DNA from: Verrucomicrobiia bacterium
GTDB taxonomy: Bacteria > Verrucomicrobiota > Verrucomicrobiia > Limisphaerales > JADLHS01
Length of the DNA: 64,000 nt
Assembly (NCBI GenBank): GCA_023953615.1
Contig: JAMLJH010000001.1
Location: 259,362-323,361 of the forward strand
Direction of reading: 5' to 3'
Of this stretch, positions 19,511 through 28,852 are shown one piece after another (positions within the stretch are counted from its first letter, which is position 1; each line of letters starts with the position of its first letter). A program made the translations under genes and the position numbers. Below the pieces are notes generated by a model, which saw only the letters and a program-made list of their open reading frames with translations, ran no database searches and had not been told where the DNA came from.

Positions 19511-20845
19511 TCAAGCGGTTTGGAGTGCGGCGGCGAAGCGCACGACGTGGCCTTCCGTGGCCAGATCCACCAGCAAGGGGGATTTTTCCCGCGCCACAAT
19601 TTGTCGGGCTCGCGCGAGCATTTCATCCAGCTTCCCGTCATCGTGGTCGGGATCGTGATGGAATAAGAAAAGTTGTTTCACCTGCGCGCGGATGGCGAGC
19701 ATGACGACGTCTTCCACGCAACCGTGCCCCCAGCCGATGTGTTTTTCGTATTCGGCGCGGTCGTATTGGGCGTCCAGAATGGCCACGTCCGCGCCGTGCA
19801 GGAACTCGATCATTTTGCTTTCCTGGCTGCGGGCGTATTCGAGTGATGCCTCCGCACGGGTCGGATGCGGATGGCCCGCCTCGTCGTAGCGACAATGCGG
19901 TTCGTTGTCGGGGAAGAACACGATCAATTCGCTGCCGGTATGGATGCGATACCCCACGCAGATGCCGGGATGATTGGCGAACCAGGCGCGCACGCGTAGA
20001 TTACCGACCGGGAATTCGAGGTCCTTCAATTCATCCACTTCGATGTTGCCGGGCAGTTCGCCAAACGGCACGGGGAAGTAGGGTGATTCCATCTGACCGG
20101 TGAGGACGTTGACCAAGCCGCGGCGCGCGCCTTCAAAACCCAAAATGCGCACCCGGCAACGCGGATGATAGATCGGCGTGAAAAAGGGCAGCCCCTGAAT
20201 GTGATCCCAGTGCGTGTGCGTGAGCAGGATGGTGATGTGCAGCGGTTGATCCTGAAATTCGGCGAGCAACGCGCGCCCGAGGGGTCGCAATCCGGTGCCG
20301 CCGTCCAGGATGATGATTTGGTTCTGGGCGCGGACTTCGATGCAGGTCGTGTTGCCTCCGTAGCGGATCGTTCCTGCACCGGGCGTAGGAACGGAGCCGC
20401 GCACTCCCCAAAACTTCAGCCAAGCCGGTTGCGGAGGCGTGAGGGGATGAATCACCTCGGGCGGCGTGATGATTGAAGCGTCGTCCGTGAGACGCGCGAT
20501 CAACGCCAGCAAATCGTACGGCTTGATAGGTTTGGTGAGATATTCGTCCGCTCCAGCCTCGCGCGCGGCCAGACGGTCGGAGTCATAATCCTGACCGGAA
20601 GCGACGACGATTTTGGTGTGGCGCAGGGTGAAATCGCCCCGAATTTTTCGACAAACCAGAAAGCCGTTGCTCCGAGGCATCAGCAGGTCGCACAACACGA
20701 CATCTGGTCGCTCACGACTGACCGTTTCCAGTCCGGTCTCGCCATCGGCGGCCTCCAGCACCTGCCAGCCTTCCAAGGACAGGACTTCGCCCATCAATTG
20801 GCGATATTCGGCGTCATCGTCAATGATCAGTATTTTTTTGGACAC
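19511..20845 (-). CDS. Response-regulator receiver fused to a metallo-beta-lactamase-fold hydrolase
   Basis: Cytoplasmic protein of 444 residues. Residues 3-118 are a receiver domain with acidic pocket D9-D11, phospho-acceptor D53, S83 at the usual Thr/Ser position and K105 in LTKP. Residues about 142-435 are a metallo-beta-lactamase-like domain of the class containing GVRGSVPTPG, RYGGNT and the metal-binding THTHWDH (209-215), with further metal-ligand candidates in DAQY and FHHDPDHDD near the C-terminus. This second domain resembles cyclic-nucleotide phosphodiesterase/RNase Z-like enzymes, suggesting phosphorylation-controlled hydrolysis of a nucleotide or RNA. That is inference. No cognate kinase is adjacent; the hybrid kinase at 23.7 kb is the nearest candidate. 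Confidence 0.88.
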   Translation of the reverse strand: MSKKILIIDDDAEYRQLMGEVLSLEGWQVLEAADGETGLETVSRERPDVVLCDLLMPRSNGFLVCRKIRGDFTLRHTKIVVASGQDYDSDRLAAREAGADEYLTKPIKPYDLLALIARLTDDASIITPPEVIHPLTPPQPAWLKFWGVRGSVPTPGAGTIRYGGNTTCIEVRAQNQIIILDGGTGLRPLGRALLAEFQDQPLHITILLTHTHWDHIQGLPFFTPIYHPRCRVRILGFEGARRGLVNVLTGQMESPYFPVPFGELPGNIEVDELKDLEFPVGNLRVRAWFANHPGICVGYRIHTGSELIVFFPDNEPHCRYDEAGHPHPTRAEASLEYARSQESKMIEFLHGADVAILDAQYDRAEYEKHIGWGHGCVEDVVMLAIRAQVKQLFLFHHDPDHDDGKLDEMLARARQIVAREKSPLLVDLATEGHVVRFAAALQTA

Positions 20846-21048
20846 AAGGCGCTCCTGCGGATTTATCGGTAAAAATTACGTAACGGTGGCAACCAAGGAA
20901 ATGAAATTCAGGTTCTCACGGTGAAATTGATGATCGGTCATCAAACTTGTCCGCTCCCAACCGCAATTATTGTTCCAAAAACTCGTATTTGCGCCAACAA
21001 AACGGGAAAAACAGGCGCTGGACCAATGACCGCTTCCGGGCCACTCGC

Positions 21049-21759
21049 TCAAGTCGTGGGCGTTTCACTCTCGGCTTCCGTTGTGGCTTGAGTCGCCGCC
21101 TGTTCGGCTTCTTTGCGGGCGTAATAAACCCCCAGGTTGTGCTGCGCGGTTTTATCGCCCTGGCGAGCGGCGCGGAGAAACCAACGCACGGCTTCCTGCT
21201 GATCTTCCGGCACGCCGCGCCCCGTTTGATAACACAACCCCAGATTGCATTGTGCCGGCGCGACGCCCTGTTCGGCGGCGGCATTATACCATTTCACCGC
21301 TTCATGGAAATTCTGCGACACGACCTGACCCTGCTCATAAAAGACGCCCAGATTGAATTGCGCCTGCGCCTCGCCGCGCTCCGCGGCAGCGTGATACCAC
21401 TTGACCGCCTCGGCGTAGTTTTGCGGCACGCCCTGGCCGGTTTCGTAAAGCATGCCGAGATTGAATTGCGCCGCCGGATCGCCCAGTTCCGCCGCTTCGC
21501 GAAACCATTGCGCGGCGGCACCCAGCTCCTGCGGCACGCCCTGGCCGGATAAGTAGCAGAAACCCAGGTAACATTGCGCCACCGGATCATCCTGATCTGC
21601 CGCACGGCGAAACCATTTTACCGCTTCGACGTAATCCTGCGCGACTCCCGCGCCGTTCTGGTAGGAAACGCCGAGGTAGCATTGCGCCTGCGGATCACCT
21701 TCCTCCGCGGCTTTGCGCAGGTCTTCAAATCGGTCCCAAGTTTTGCGATGGCCAGCCAT
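21049..21759 (-). CDS. Sel1-like repeat protein
   Basis: Protein of 236 residues made of six consecutive Sel1-like (TPR-related) repeats of about 36 residues, each following AQCYLGxxYxxGxGVxQDxxEAVKWFRxAA. There is no signal peptide or membrane segment, so it is predicted cytoplasmic, although Sel1 proteins often act with secretion or signalling systems. The C-terminus is a short A/T/E-rich tail. It lies 203 bases upstream of the receiver-MBL gene on the same strand, with no gene in between, so co-transcription is possible but unsupported. Confidence 0.88.
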   Translation of the reverse strand: MAGHRKTWDRFEDLRKAAEEGDPQAQCYLGVSYQNGAGVAQDYVEAVKWFRRAADQDDPVAQCYLGFCYLSGQGVPQELGAAAQWFREAAELGDPAAQFNLGMLYETGQGVPQNYAEAVKWYHAAAERGEAQAQFNLGVFYEQGQVVSQNFHEAVKWYNAAAEQGVAPAQCNLGLCYQTGRGVPEDQQEAVRWFLRAARQGDKTAQHNLGVYYARKEAEQAATQATTEAESETPTT

Positions 21760-21859
21760 GACGATGGTTTCGACACGAGACTTCCGCGCCTACTCGGCGC
21801 TGAAGTTTCAACGTCTTCCAGCATATTTTGAGTTGGGCTGAATTCAAGTGATGAATTGC

Positions 21860-22324
21860 TCAAGCCTCGGCGGCGGCGCGCCCCGGAAGAGCAATGTCTT
21901 CGTGCCAGAGGTCCGGATGCGTCCGGATGAAATCCGCCATCAATTTGACGCACGTCGGATCGTTGCGGATATCCAGCGCCACTCCTTGAGAAAGCAGACT
22001 GGCCTCCGCGCCCTGGAAGTTTTGATTTTCGCCAATCACCACACGCGGAATTTTGTAGAGCAATACCGCGCCGCTACACATGGGACAGGGAGAGAGCGTG
22101 GTGTAAAGCGTGCAACGCGCATAAAACGCGGCGTCTTGCCGTCCGGCATTTTCCAGACAATCCATTTCCGCGTGGCGAATCACGCTGCCCTGTTGCTGTC
22201 GTTGATTATGCCCGCGTCCCACGATCTTTCCGTTGTGAACCAGCACCGAACCGATGGGAATTCCGCCAGTCACCAGACCCTTTTTCGCTTCGTCAATGGC
22301 GGCTTGGAGAAAGGGATCAGACAT
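21860..22324 (-). CDS. Cytosine deaminase-like nucleobase deaminase (FCY1 type)
   Basis: Zinc-dependent deaminase of 154 residues. The metal-binding motif is H51-A-E53 and P-C80-P-M-C83, as in the cytidine deaminase superfamily. The sequence around it (GGIPIGSVLVHNGKIVGRGHN, TTLSPCPMCSGAVLLYKIPR, VIGENQNF) and the C-terminal LWHEDI track yeast cytosine deaminase Fcy1 closely from memory, much more so than tRNA adenosine deaminase TadA. It should convert cytosine to uracil in pyrimidine salvage. Bacterial cytosine deaminases are more often the unrelated CodA amidohydrolase. Guanine or tRNA deamination are alternatives. Confidence 0.85.
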   Translation of the reverse strand: MSDPFLQAAIDEAKKGLVTGGIPIGSVLVHNGKIVGRGHNQRQQQGSVIRHAEMDCLENAGRQDAAFYARCTLYTTLSPCPMCSGAVLLYKIPRVVIGENQNFQGAEASLLSQGVALDIRNDPTCVKLMADFIRTHPDLWHEDIALPGRAAAEA

Positions 22325-22649
22325 ATTGTGGATGCGATTACTTTGGTTGCCAGTTGTCGTTATGCGTTTGGAGAATGCGTCGGGAGCGGGCGCTTGTGAA
22401 GAAAATTAAAATCAGTGAAATCATTACGCCCGACCCCGGCGCGACTGGCACAATCGAACCGACACTGGCAGCGCGGAATCCTGGTCAAACTGATAGCCTT
22501 GCCCAATGGCTCTGCCGTTGCCGCGCTCCAAGCTTGCAGCCAGCCGCTGCTTTCAAATATGCACTTTCAACCGCATCGTTCCGATCTGGTTCGATAAACT
22601 GCTGGAGAAAAAAACTGGTGTTACGACCGATTGGCGATATTTTGACGGC
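22325..22649. other. 325-base spacer without a recognisable gene
   Basis: Separates the divergent deaminase and pseudopilin-like genes. Several open frames cross it, but none has a good start, homology or coding character. It presumably holds both promoters; I could not pick out a confident -35/-10 pair. Confidence 0.6.
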
Positions 22650-23444
22650 ATGAAGGCCCATAACGTATCGCGTCAAGGCTTCACGTTGATCGAATTACTG
22701 GTCGTGATCGCCATCATTGCCATTCTGGCGGCAATGTTGTTGCCCGCCCTTTCCAAAGCCAAAGAAAAAGCCACGGGAATCGGTTGTCTCAACAACCTCA
22801 AGCAGCTTCAGCTCTGTTGGGTGATGTACGCGCAGGACAACGGCGACAAGCTCGTACCCAATGGCGATGGCGCGGTGTACACGGGTTGGATTGGCGGCCA
22901 ATTTATTGCCAACCCGCTGGACGGCACCAATGTCAATCTGCTCAAGTCGCCCTCCGGATTTTTGTGGAATTACAATCAGTCGCTCGGCATTTACAAATGT
23001 CCCGCGGATAAAACCCAGGTGAAGATCGGTAACACGGTGCTTGGACCGCGGGTGCGCAGCATGTCGCTGAACGGCAATATGAACGGCAACAGTTGGTACA
23101 CCCAACAGACCAAGAACACTTATTTTACGTTCCGGAAAATGTCTGAGATCATCCGACCTTCACCCTCGCAGGCGTTCGTTTTTCTCGATGAAAGTCCCAG
23201 CACTCTCGATGACGGTTATTTCCTGGTGGTGTTTGACACCATCATTTGGGGCAATGATCCCGGCAACTTTCACAACGGCGCTTGTGGCCTTTCCTTTGCC
23301 GATGGACACAGTGAAATTCATAAGTGGCAGGATCCGGATACCCTGGCGAAGGTCAAGCCGACCAGTCCGAAAGGGCCGCGTGATGTGCCGTGGTTGCAAG
23401 TGCGCACATCCGCCCCCATCAATCCAGCCACGCCCTTCCCGTGA
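22650..23444 (+). CDS. Type II pseudopilin-like protein (prepilin-type leader, H-X9-DG-like tail)
   Basis: Protein of 264 residues with a prepilin leader: RQG before the cleavage site, then [20 protein letters not shown] with glutamate at +5. It should be processed by prepilin peptidase and inserted through the hydrophobic helix. The helix leads into [19 protein letters not shown] and a globular domain with YKCPAD and [11 protein letters not shown] segments, the arrangement found in the large pseudopilin-like families of Verrucomicrobiota and Planctomycetota. These occur in many copies per genome and their role is unsettled. ATG 22650 is chosen since it places the leader at residues 1-10; the frame is open further upstream. 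Confidence 0.88.
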   Translation: MKAHNVSRQGFTLIELLVVIAIIAILAAMLLPALSKAKEKATGIGCLNNLKQLQLCWVMYAQDNGDKLVPNGDGAVYTGWIGGQFIANPLDGTNVNLLKSPSGFLWNYNQSLGIYKCPADKTQVKIGNTVLGPRVRSMSLNGNMNGNSWYTQQTKNTYFTFRKMSEIIRPSPSQAFVFLDESPSTLDDGYFLVVFDTIIWGNDPGNFHNGACGLSFADGHSEIHKWQDPDTLAKVKPTSPKGPRDVPWLQVRTSAPINPATPFP

Positions 23445-23726
23445 GCTGGGCTTCCGCCCAATCCCCTGCACCGTTGCGCTCATCAACCTGTCCTGAAGAC
23501 GGTTGCCAATGTCTTGAATCAAGCCAACCGGAGATAAATTTGAGTTCATCTCAAGACAGCCAGAGTTTCCGCCCGGTCGTTGCCCGACTACTCGCAGTCA
23601 CTCAAGACGCACGGTCACCGCGACGTTTTAGCGTAAAACGGGAGTGTGATTGGTGTTGAACCTGCTGATTTTGCGGCATTCGTCGCCAGCTTCATTCCGG
23701 TGAAGCGGGTGACGCTGAATTTTACG

Positions 23727-26195
23727 ATGTCAGACACAGTGCATATTTTACTGGTGGAGAGTCACGCCACGATCGCGACGAAATTAGGGAAGTCGCTCGA
23801 TTCGCCAAATTTGAAACTCATTCACGCTCCCACCACGGAGGAAGCGCTGTTGCGGCTGAACGACAATCGCACCAACGTCGTTTTATTGGACCCGGACCTG
23901 CCGGGGCTGCATGGCTCGGAATTCTTACGTCAACTGAAAGAGGTGCCGCACACCCGAAACATTCCGGTCCTGGTGGTGAGCGAGCGCAACCCCGCAACTT
24001 CAAACCCGACGGAGACGCCACTCGAAAATAGTGGCTTGCTCGTGCAACCGCTGGCGGGTACGGAGTTGCGAACGCGCGTCACCGCAGTGGTGCAACACCG
24101 GCGGCAGTGGCTGGAATTGCAGCGACGCTGCCGGACGCTGGAATCGGAACGTGACGCGGCGATGCTGAATCTCCGCAACAAGTCGGATTTTCTCGCCAAT
24201 ATGAGCCATGAAATTCGCACGCCGATGAATGGCGTCATCGCCATGGCGAGTCTGTTGCAGGAGACCCGGCTTGAGCCCGAGCAGCGCAGTTACGTGGATA
24301 CGATTTACGCCAGCGCAGAATCCCTGCTCCGAATCATCAACGATATTCTGGATTTTTCAAAAATCGAGGCCGGCAAAATGGAACTGGAACGCCGCCCTTT
24401 AAGCGTTTCGAACTGTATTGAAGCCGCGCTGGATTTGCTCGGTCCCAAAGCCGGCGAAAAGAATCTGGACCTGATCTATGAAATCGCTGACGACATCCCG
24501 CAGCATATTTATGGCGACATCACCCGACTGCGTCAGGTGCTGGTCAATCTGATCGGTAACGCGGTCAAGTTCACACCGCGTGGCGAGATCGGAGTCGAGG
24601 TCAAGCATTACGGGTTGCAACCCGAGCCTGGTACGGAATCCGGCTTTCTGCATTTTCGAATTCGCGACACGGGCATTGGCATTGCGCCGGACCGCTTGGA
24701 TGGTCTGTTCAGTCCGTTCATGCAAGCGGACGCCTCCACCACCCGTCATTTCGGCGGCACCGGCTTGGGCCTGTCCATCTGTCGCCGTCTCGTTGAACTG
24801 ATGGGTGGGCGCATGTGGGCGGAAAGCGCGCCAGGGATCGGTTCAATTTTTCAATTCACCTTGCCGTATCAAGTTGCTCCAGCCACCAAGGCCGCGCTAT
24901 GGGATCAACCGCACCCGCAACTGCGCGGATTGAAAGTGCTGGTGGTGGATGACAGCGCCACGAATTGCCGGATTCTGGCGCGTCAAACCAGCCGGTGGGG
25001 GTTGGCGGCCCAAACGACCACGCGCGGTGAGCAAGCCCTGGCTTGGTTGCGGGCCGGAGAGAAATTTGACCTGGTCTTGTTGGATCAACAGATGCCCGAA
25101 CCCGACGGACTCGCCCTGGCGAAGGCCATCCGCCGTCTCCCCGACGGCGCAAAACTGCCGCTCGTCTTGCTCGCTTCAATGACCGAACGGGCGAACGATC
25201 TGGATGCCCGCGCCATTGGATTCGCCGCCAGCGTCACCAAACCGCTCAAGCCGTCGCAATTGATTGAGGTGTTGGTGCGCGTGGTCTCGCATCGCGCTCC
25301 AGCGCCGAAACCGGCCACCACGATCCGGAAATTAGACCCGGCCCTCGCGCAACGGCTGCCACTGCGCATCTTGTTGTGCGACGATAATTTGATCAACCAA
25401 AAGGTCGCCACGCGGTTACTGGGGCAAATGGGTTATACGCCGAAAATTGCCGGCAACGGTGGCGAAGCGTTGCGCGCGTTGGAGGAAAATCCTTACGACC
25501 TGATCTTCATGGACGTGATGATGCCCGAAATGGACGGCCTCGAGGCCACGCGGCAAATCCGCGCGCGTCAGCAGGACCGCGCCACCTACCCGCATTACAA
25601 ATCGCCGCTCATCATTATCGCCATGACCGCGAGCGCCATGCCTGGCGACCGCGACAAATGTCTGGCCGCCGGCATGGATGATTATCTGGCCAAGCCGGTT
25701 CGCCCGGAAGAAGTACGCACCCTGATTGAACGCTGGGGAGTGAAAGCCGCGCTTGATTCGCAGGCGACCACCAACGATTCTTCAGCCGCTACTTTGAACC
25801 TGCTTGCACAAACCCAATCGCCTATGAACGAATTGCCCGCTGTTGATCTGGACCGGTTGAACGAATTCTCTGATGGAGATCCGAACAATCTGGCGGAACT
25901 GGCCACGCTGTATCTCAACCAAACGACAAAACAACTGGAAGAGTTGCGGGTCGCGATTCAGGCGAATGATCCCGCCGCCGTTCGGCGCCTGGCGCACAGT
26001 TGCTCGGGGGCCAGCGCCACCTGCGGCATGAAACGCATCGTGCCGCTGCTCAGCACGCTGGAACAACAGGGTGAAGCCGGACAACTCACCCAGGCTGCGG
26101 CGCTGTTTGCGCAGGTGCAGACCGAGTTCGAATTGATCCGCACCATTCTCAATCCATACTTGCAGACCGCTCCGACGCCCCATTCGCCCGCATGA
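23727..26195 (+). CDS. Hybrid sensor histidine kinase: pseudo-REC, HisKA, HATPase, REC, REC, HPt
   Basis: Cytoplasmic kinase of 822 residues without membrane segments. Order: an N-terminal receiver-like domain (about 5-120) with D55 but with VESHA in place of the acidic pair and Q instead of the conserved Lys (LVQP), so probably not a normal phospho-acceptor; a coiled coil; HisKA with H161 in MSHEIRTPMNG; HATPase with NLIGNAVKFT, DTGIGI and GGTGLGL; receiver 2 with D453 in LLDQQMPEPDG; receiver 3 with D596 in FMDVMMPEMDG and LAKP; and an HPt domain with H757 in LAHSCSGASA. This is a full BarA/ArcB-like phosphorelay in one chain. It overlaps the next gene by ATGA. ATG 23727 is preferred over an upstream GTG (23646). 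Confidence 0.92.
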   Translation: MSDTVHILLVESHATIATKLGKSLDSPNLKLIHAPTTEEALLRLNDNRTNVVLLDPDLPGLHGSEFLRQLKEVPHTRNIPVLVVSERNPATSNPTETPLENSGLLVQPLAGTELRTRVTAVVQHRRQWLELQRRCRTLESERDAAMLNLRNKSDFLANMSHEIRTPMNGVIAMASLLQETRLEPEQRSYVDTIYASAESLLRIINDILDFSKIEAGKMELERRPLSVSNCIEAALDLLGPKAGEKNLDLIYEIADDIPQHIYGDITRLRQVLVNLIGNAVKFTPRGEIGVEVKHYGLQPEPGTESGFLHFRIRDTGIGIAPDRLDGLFSPFMQADASTTRHFGGTGLGLSICRRLVELMGGRMWAESAPGIGSIFQFTLPYQVAPATKAALWDQPHPQLRGLKVLVVDDSATNCRILARQTSRWGLAAQTTTRGEQALAWLRAGEKFDLVLLDQQMPEPDGLALAKAIRRLPDGAKLPLVLLASMTERANDLDARAIGFAASVTKPLKPSQLIEVLVRVVSHRAPAPKPATTIRKLDPALAQRLPLRILLCDDNLINQKVATRLLGQMGYTPKIAGNGGEALRALEENPYDLIFMDVMMPEMDGLEATRQIRARQQDRATYPHYKSPLIIIAMTASAMPGDRDKCLAAGMDDYLAKPVRPEEVRTLIERWGVKAALDSQATTNDSSAATLNLLAQTQSPMNELPAVDLDRLNEFSDGDPNNLAELATLYLNQTTKQLEELRVAIQANDPAAVRRLAHSCSGASATCGMKRIVPLLSTLEQQGEAGQLTQAAALFAQVQTEFELIRTILNPYLQTAPTPHSPA

Positions 26196-27382
26196 AAAAA
26201 ATCCTGATGATTGAAGACGATCAAATCGTCGCCAACACCTACCGCAACAAACTGACGGACGAAGGTTTGACCGTGGAGACCGTGGCCACGGCGGAAGCCG
26301 GACTGGAGCGGTTGAAAACATTTTCTCCGGACGCGCTCGTGCTGGATTTGATTCTGCCCGGGATGAGTGGATTGGAATTGCTCAAACAACTCCGGGCCAC
26401 CCCGCAGTATCAAAAGCTGCCCATCATCATTTTCTCCAACACCTATCTAAGCAGTCTGGTTCAGTCTGCCTGGAAAGCGGGAGCCACCAAGTGCCTGTCC
26501 AAGGCCAACTGCTCGCCCCAGGATGTCATCGAGTCCATCCGAACGACCTTGGGTTTGAACGTGGATCTTGCCAAGGCGGCGATTCCAGAGCCGAAACCCA
26601 AACTCACTCCCGCCGCCAAGCCAGCCAAGTCCGAGTCCATTTTCGTCAAGGAAATGCGCAACTCGTTCGCCCAGTCGTTTCCCGAAACTCTGGCCAAACT
26701 CCGACAGGCCATCACCGCGCTGGCCAAGTCTCCCCCGCCCGCCAGGCGCGCCGAGCACACTCAGGAAATTTATTATCATTTGCACGCGCTGATGGGGGTG
26801 ACGCATCTGGCCGACCTGGGCACGTTTGCGCGTTTGGTCGAAGTCCTCGAAGCCCTGGTGATGGAATTGCACGAGAAACCGGAAACCATCACCGCATCCA
26901 CGTTGCGCACGCTCGCCGCGGCCATTGATTTTCTGCCCGTGCTCTACGAGCAGCCCGGCACGGGAAAAACAAACGACGTGGCGCGCGCCAAAATCCTGGT
27001 GGTGGATGATGAACCGATTTCGCGGCGGGCCGTGACCCACGCGCTGGAAAGTGCGAAATTAAAATCCGTGGGGGTGGATGATCCGAAAGCCGCGCTCCAA
27101 TTGTTGAGTGATACCGCCTACGACCTGGTTTTCCTGGATGTGGACATGCCGGAAATGAACGGCCACGAATTGTGCGCCCGACTGCGCGCACTGCCGCGTC
27201 ACAAAAAAACGCCCGTCATTTTTGTCACCGGACTGAATGATTTTCAAAATCGCGCCAACTCCACGATGAGCGGTGGCAATGATTTCATCGCAAAACCGTT
27301 CCCGTTTCTCGAACTCGCTGTCAAATCACTCATTCACCTTTTACGCGCCCAACATCCGCCGGCGCTCGCTCCAGCCGCCTGA
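26192..27382 (+). CDS. Response regulator with REC-HPt-REC architecture
   Basis: Protein of 396 residues beginning inside the stop of the hybrid kinase (ATGA overlap), so the two are translationally coupled and very probably partners. Receiver 1 (2-120) has EDD, D52 in LVLDLILPGMSG and lysine near KCLSKAN. A proline/lysine-rich linker (about 130-150) leads to an HPt-like four-helix domain with H198 in HLHALMG. Receiver 2 (about 268-385) has VDDE, D316 in FLDVDMPEMNG and IAKPF. There is no DNA-binding or enzymatic output domain, so output is probably by protein-protein contact. Its last 49 bases overlap the convergent ybeY gene. Confidence 0.9.
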   Translation: MKKILMIEDDQIVANTYRNKLTDEGLTVETVATAEAGLERLKTFSPDALVLDLILPGMSGLELLKQLRATPQYQKLPIIIFSNTYLSSLVQSAWKAGATKCLSKANCSPQDVIESIRTTLGLNVDLAKAAIPEPKPKLTPAAKPAKSESIFVKEMRNSFAQSFPETLAKLRQAITALAKSPPPARRAEHTQEIYYHLHALMGVTHLADLGTFARLVEVLEALVMELHEKPETITASTLRTLAAAIDFLPVLYEQPGTGKTNDVARAKILVVDDEPISRRAVTHALESAKLKSVGVDDPKAALQLLSDTAYDLVFLDVDMPEMNGHELCARLRALPRHKKTPVIFVTGLNDFQNRANSTMSGGNDFIAKPFPFLELAVKSLIHLLRAQHPPALAPAA

Positions 27383-27879
27383 CGCGCCGCTGGCTTCCGC
27401 GCCAACGCCGCAAAAGAAAACTTCTGCTCCAACCGACGTACGAGCCGGTTTTCCCGCCGCTTCATGATACGCCGCGCCGCCGGAGTTTGATCGTCTTCAC
27501 CGCACAGGTGTAAAACGCCATGCACAATGTAGCGGACGACTTCCGCCGGCCACGAAGTTTGAAATACCTCTGCCTGGGTCACGGCCTCCTCGACGCAAAC
27601 CAGCAATTCGCCGCATAGACGCGAGGGCTGCGGCCCGGCGCTTCTGCGAATGTGGCGCGACTCAAGGTAATCAAAGGTGATGACATCCGTGCTGCCTTCG
27701 TGCCGCAGGAACTGCTCATTCACCTGCGCCATTCTGCGCGCCGACACCAAGACAATATTCAGTTCGACCTCCGTAAATTGTAGTTGTTCCGCCAGCAGGG
27801 AGCGGACGATTTCCCGCAACCGCCGCACCTTGATGGCGCGGATGCGTTGCTGGTTTTGGAGGCTGAGTTCGAGCTTCAC
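27334..27879 (-). CDS. ybeY: Endoribonuclease YbeY (16S rRNA maturation), with altered third zinc-ligand position
   Basis: Metal-dependent RNase of 181 residues needed for 16S rRNA 3' processing and ribosome quality control. The family motif appears as H120-GVL-H124-LCGED-D130. In most YbeY proteins the last position of H-x3-H-x5-H is histidine, here it is aspartate, which can still bind a metal. The DVITFDY and GELLVCVEEA strands match the family. The C-terminal ~25 residues (RKPAARQAAG and onward) are a low-complexity extension overlapping the convergent response-regulator gene. It follows phoH with an ATGA overlap, the classical phoH-ybeY order. Confidence 0.93.
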   Translation of the reverse strand: MKLELSLQNQQRIRAIKVRRLREIVRSLLAEQLQFTEVELNIVLVSARRMAQVNEQFLRHEGSTDVITFDYLESRHIRRSAGPQPSRLCGELLVCVEEAVTQAEVFQTSWPAEVVRYIVHGVLHLCGEDDQTPAARRIMKRRENRLVRRLEQKFSFAALARKPAARQAAGASAGGCWARKR

Positions 27880-28841
27880 GAAGCGGAGGGTTTTTCACGC
27901 TGTGTCTCGTAAGCCGCGATGATGCGCTGCACCAGCGCGTGGCGCACCACGTCGCGCTTGTTGAACTCAATCATCGCAATCCCTTCCACCCCGGTGAGAA
28001 TTCGATGCGCTTCAAGCAAACCGGATTGCCGGTGCGGCGGCAGATCAATCTGCGTCTCGTCGCCCGTGACCACCGCCTTGGCCCCGTAACCCAATCGCGT
28101 GAGAAACATCAGCATCTGCTCGGCGGTCGCGTTCTGCGCTTCATCCAGAATGATAAAGGCATTGTTCAAAGTGCGACCGCGCATGTAAGCCAGTGGCGCG
28201 ATTTCGATCGTGTTCCGCTCCGTGTGCTTCTGGATTTCCTCGGGCGGCATCATGTCCTGCAACGCATCCAGCAGCGGTCGCAAATACGGCATGATTTTCT
28301 CATTCAAATCACCGGGCAAAAACCCCAGCGCCTCGCCCGCTTCAACCGCTGGGCGCGTCAGAATGATCCGGGAAACCTTTCCCTCCCGCAACGCCGCCAA
28401 AGCCATCGCCACCGCCAGATAAGTTTTCCCCGTGCCCGCCGGCCCAATACCGAACGTCACATCGTGATTTCGGATCGCTTCCAGATATTTCTTCTGACCA
28501 ACCGTCTTGGCCGTCACGCCCGGGCGGCGTTCATGCGTCTGCACCCGTTCGCTCATCAAATCACGCAACATCGCCGCACCGTCATGCCGCACCACATTCA
28601 GCGCGTGGGCGAATTCACGATTCCGCACCGTGCCCCCCGCTTTGAGCGAAGTTTCCAGCGACATGAATAACTGCCGCGCGCGTTCCACGGCGTCCGCCGC
28701 GCCTTCGAGTTTGATCCAACCATCGCGCACCGTGGCCTTGACGCCAAGTTGCGCCTCGAGCGCATCCAGATTACGCGGTTCATTGTTGTAGAGTTGCTGC
28801 GCGACGCGCGCGTTATCGAAGTGCAAAGTTTCCGAAGCCAT
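27876..28841 (-). CDS. PhoH-like ATPase (YbeZ type)
   Basis: P-loop ATPase of 321 residues. An N-terminal KH-like segment (about 1-70) precedes the PhoH core, with Walker A GPAGTGKT at 133-140, ILTRPAVEAGE, Walker B FIILDEAQN at about 229-237 and VVTGDETQIDLP. PhoH/YbeZ proteins work with YbeY in rRNA metabolism, consistent with the ATGA overlap to ybeY here. ATG 28841 is chosen because it begins the conserved part; a longer frame runs into the HIT gene. The HIT gene ends 11 bases upstream, so HIT-phoH-ybeY is a likely operon. Confidence 0.93.
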   Translation of the reverse strand: MASETLHFDNARVAQQLYNNEPRNLDALEAQLGVKATVRDGWIKLEGAADAVERARQLFMSLETSLKAGGTVRNREFAHALNVVRHDGAAMLRDLMSERVQTHERRPGVTAKTVGQKKYLEAIRNHDVTFGIGPAGTGKTYLAVAMALAALREGKVSRIILTRPAVEAGEALGFLPGDLNEKIMPYLRPLLDALQDMMPPEEIQKHTERNTIEIAPLAYMRGRTLNNAFIILDEAQNATAEQMLMFLTRLGYGAKAVVTGDETQIDLPPHRQSGLLEAHRILTGVEGIAMIEFNKRDVVRHALVQRIIAAYETQREKPSAS

Positions 28842-28852
28842 GAAATGAAAAT

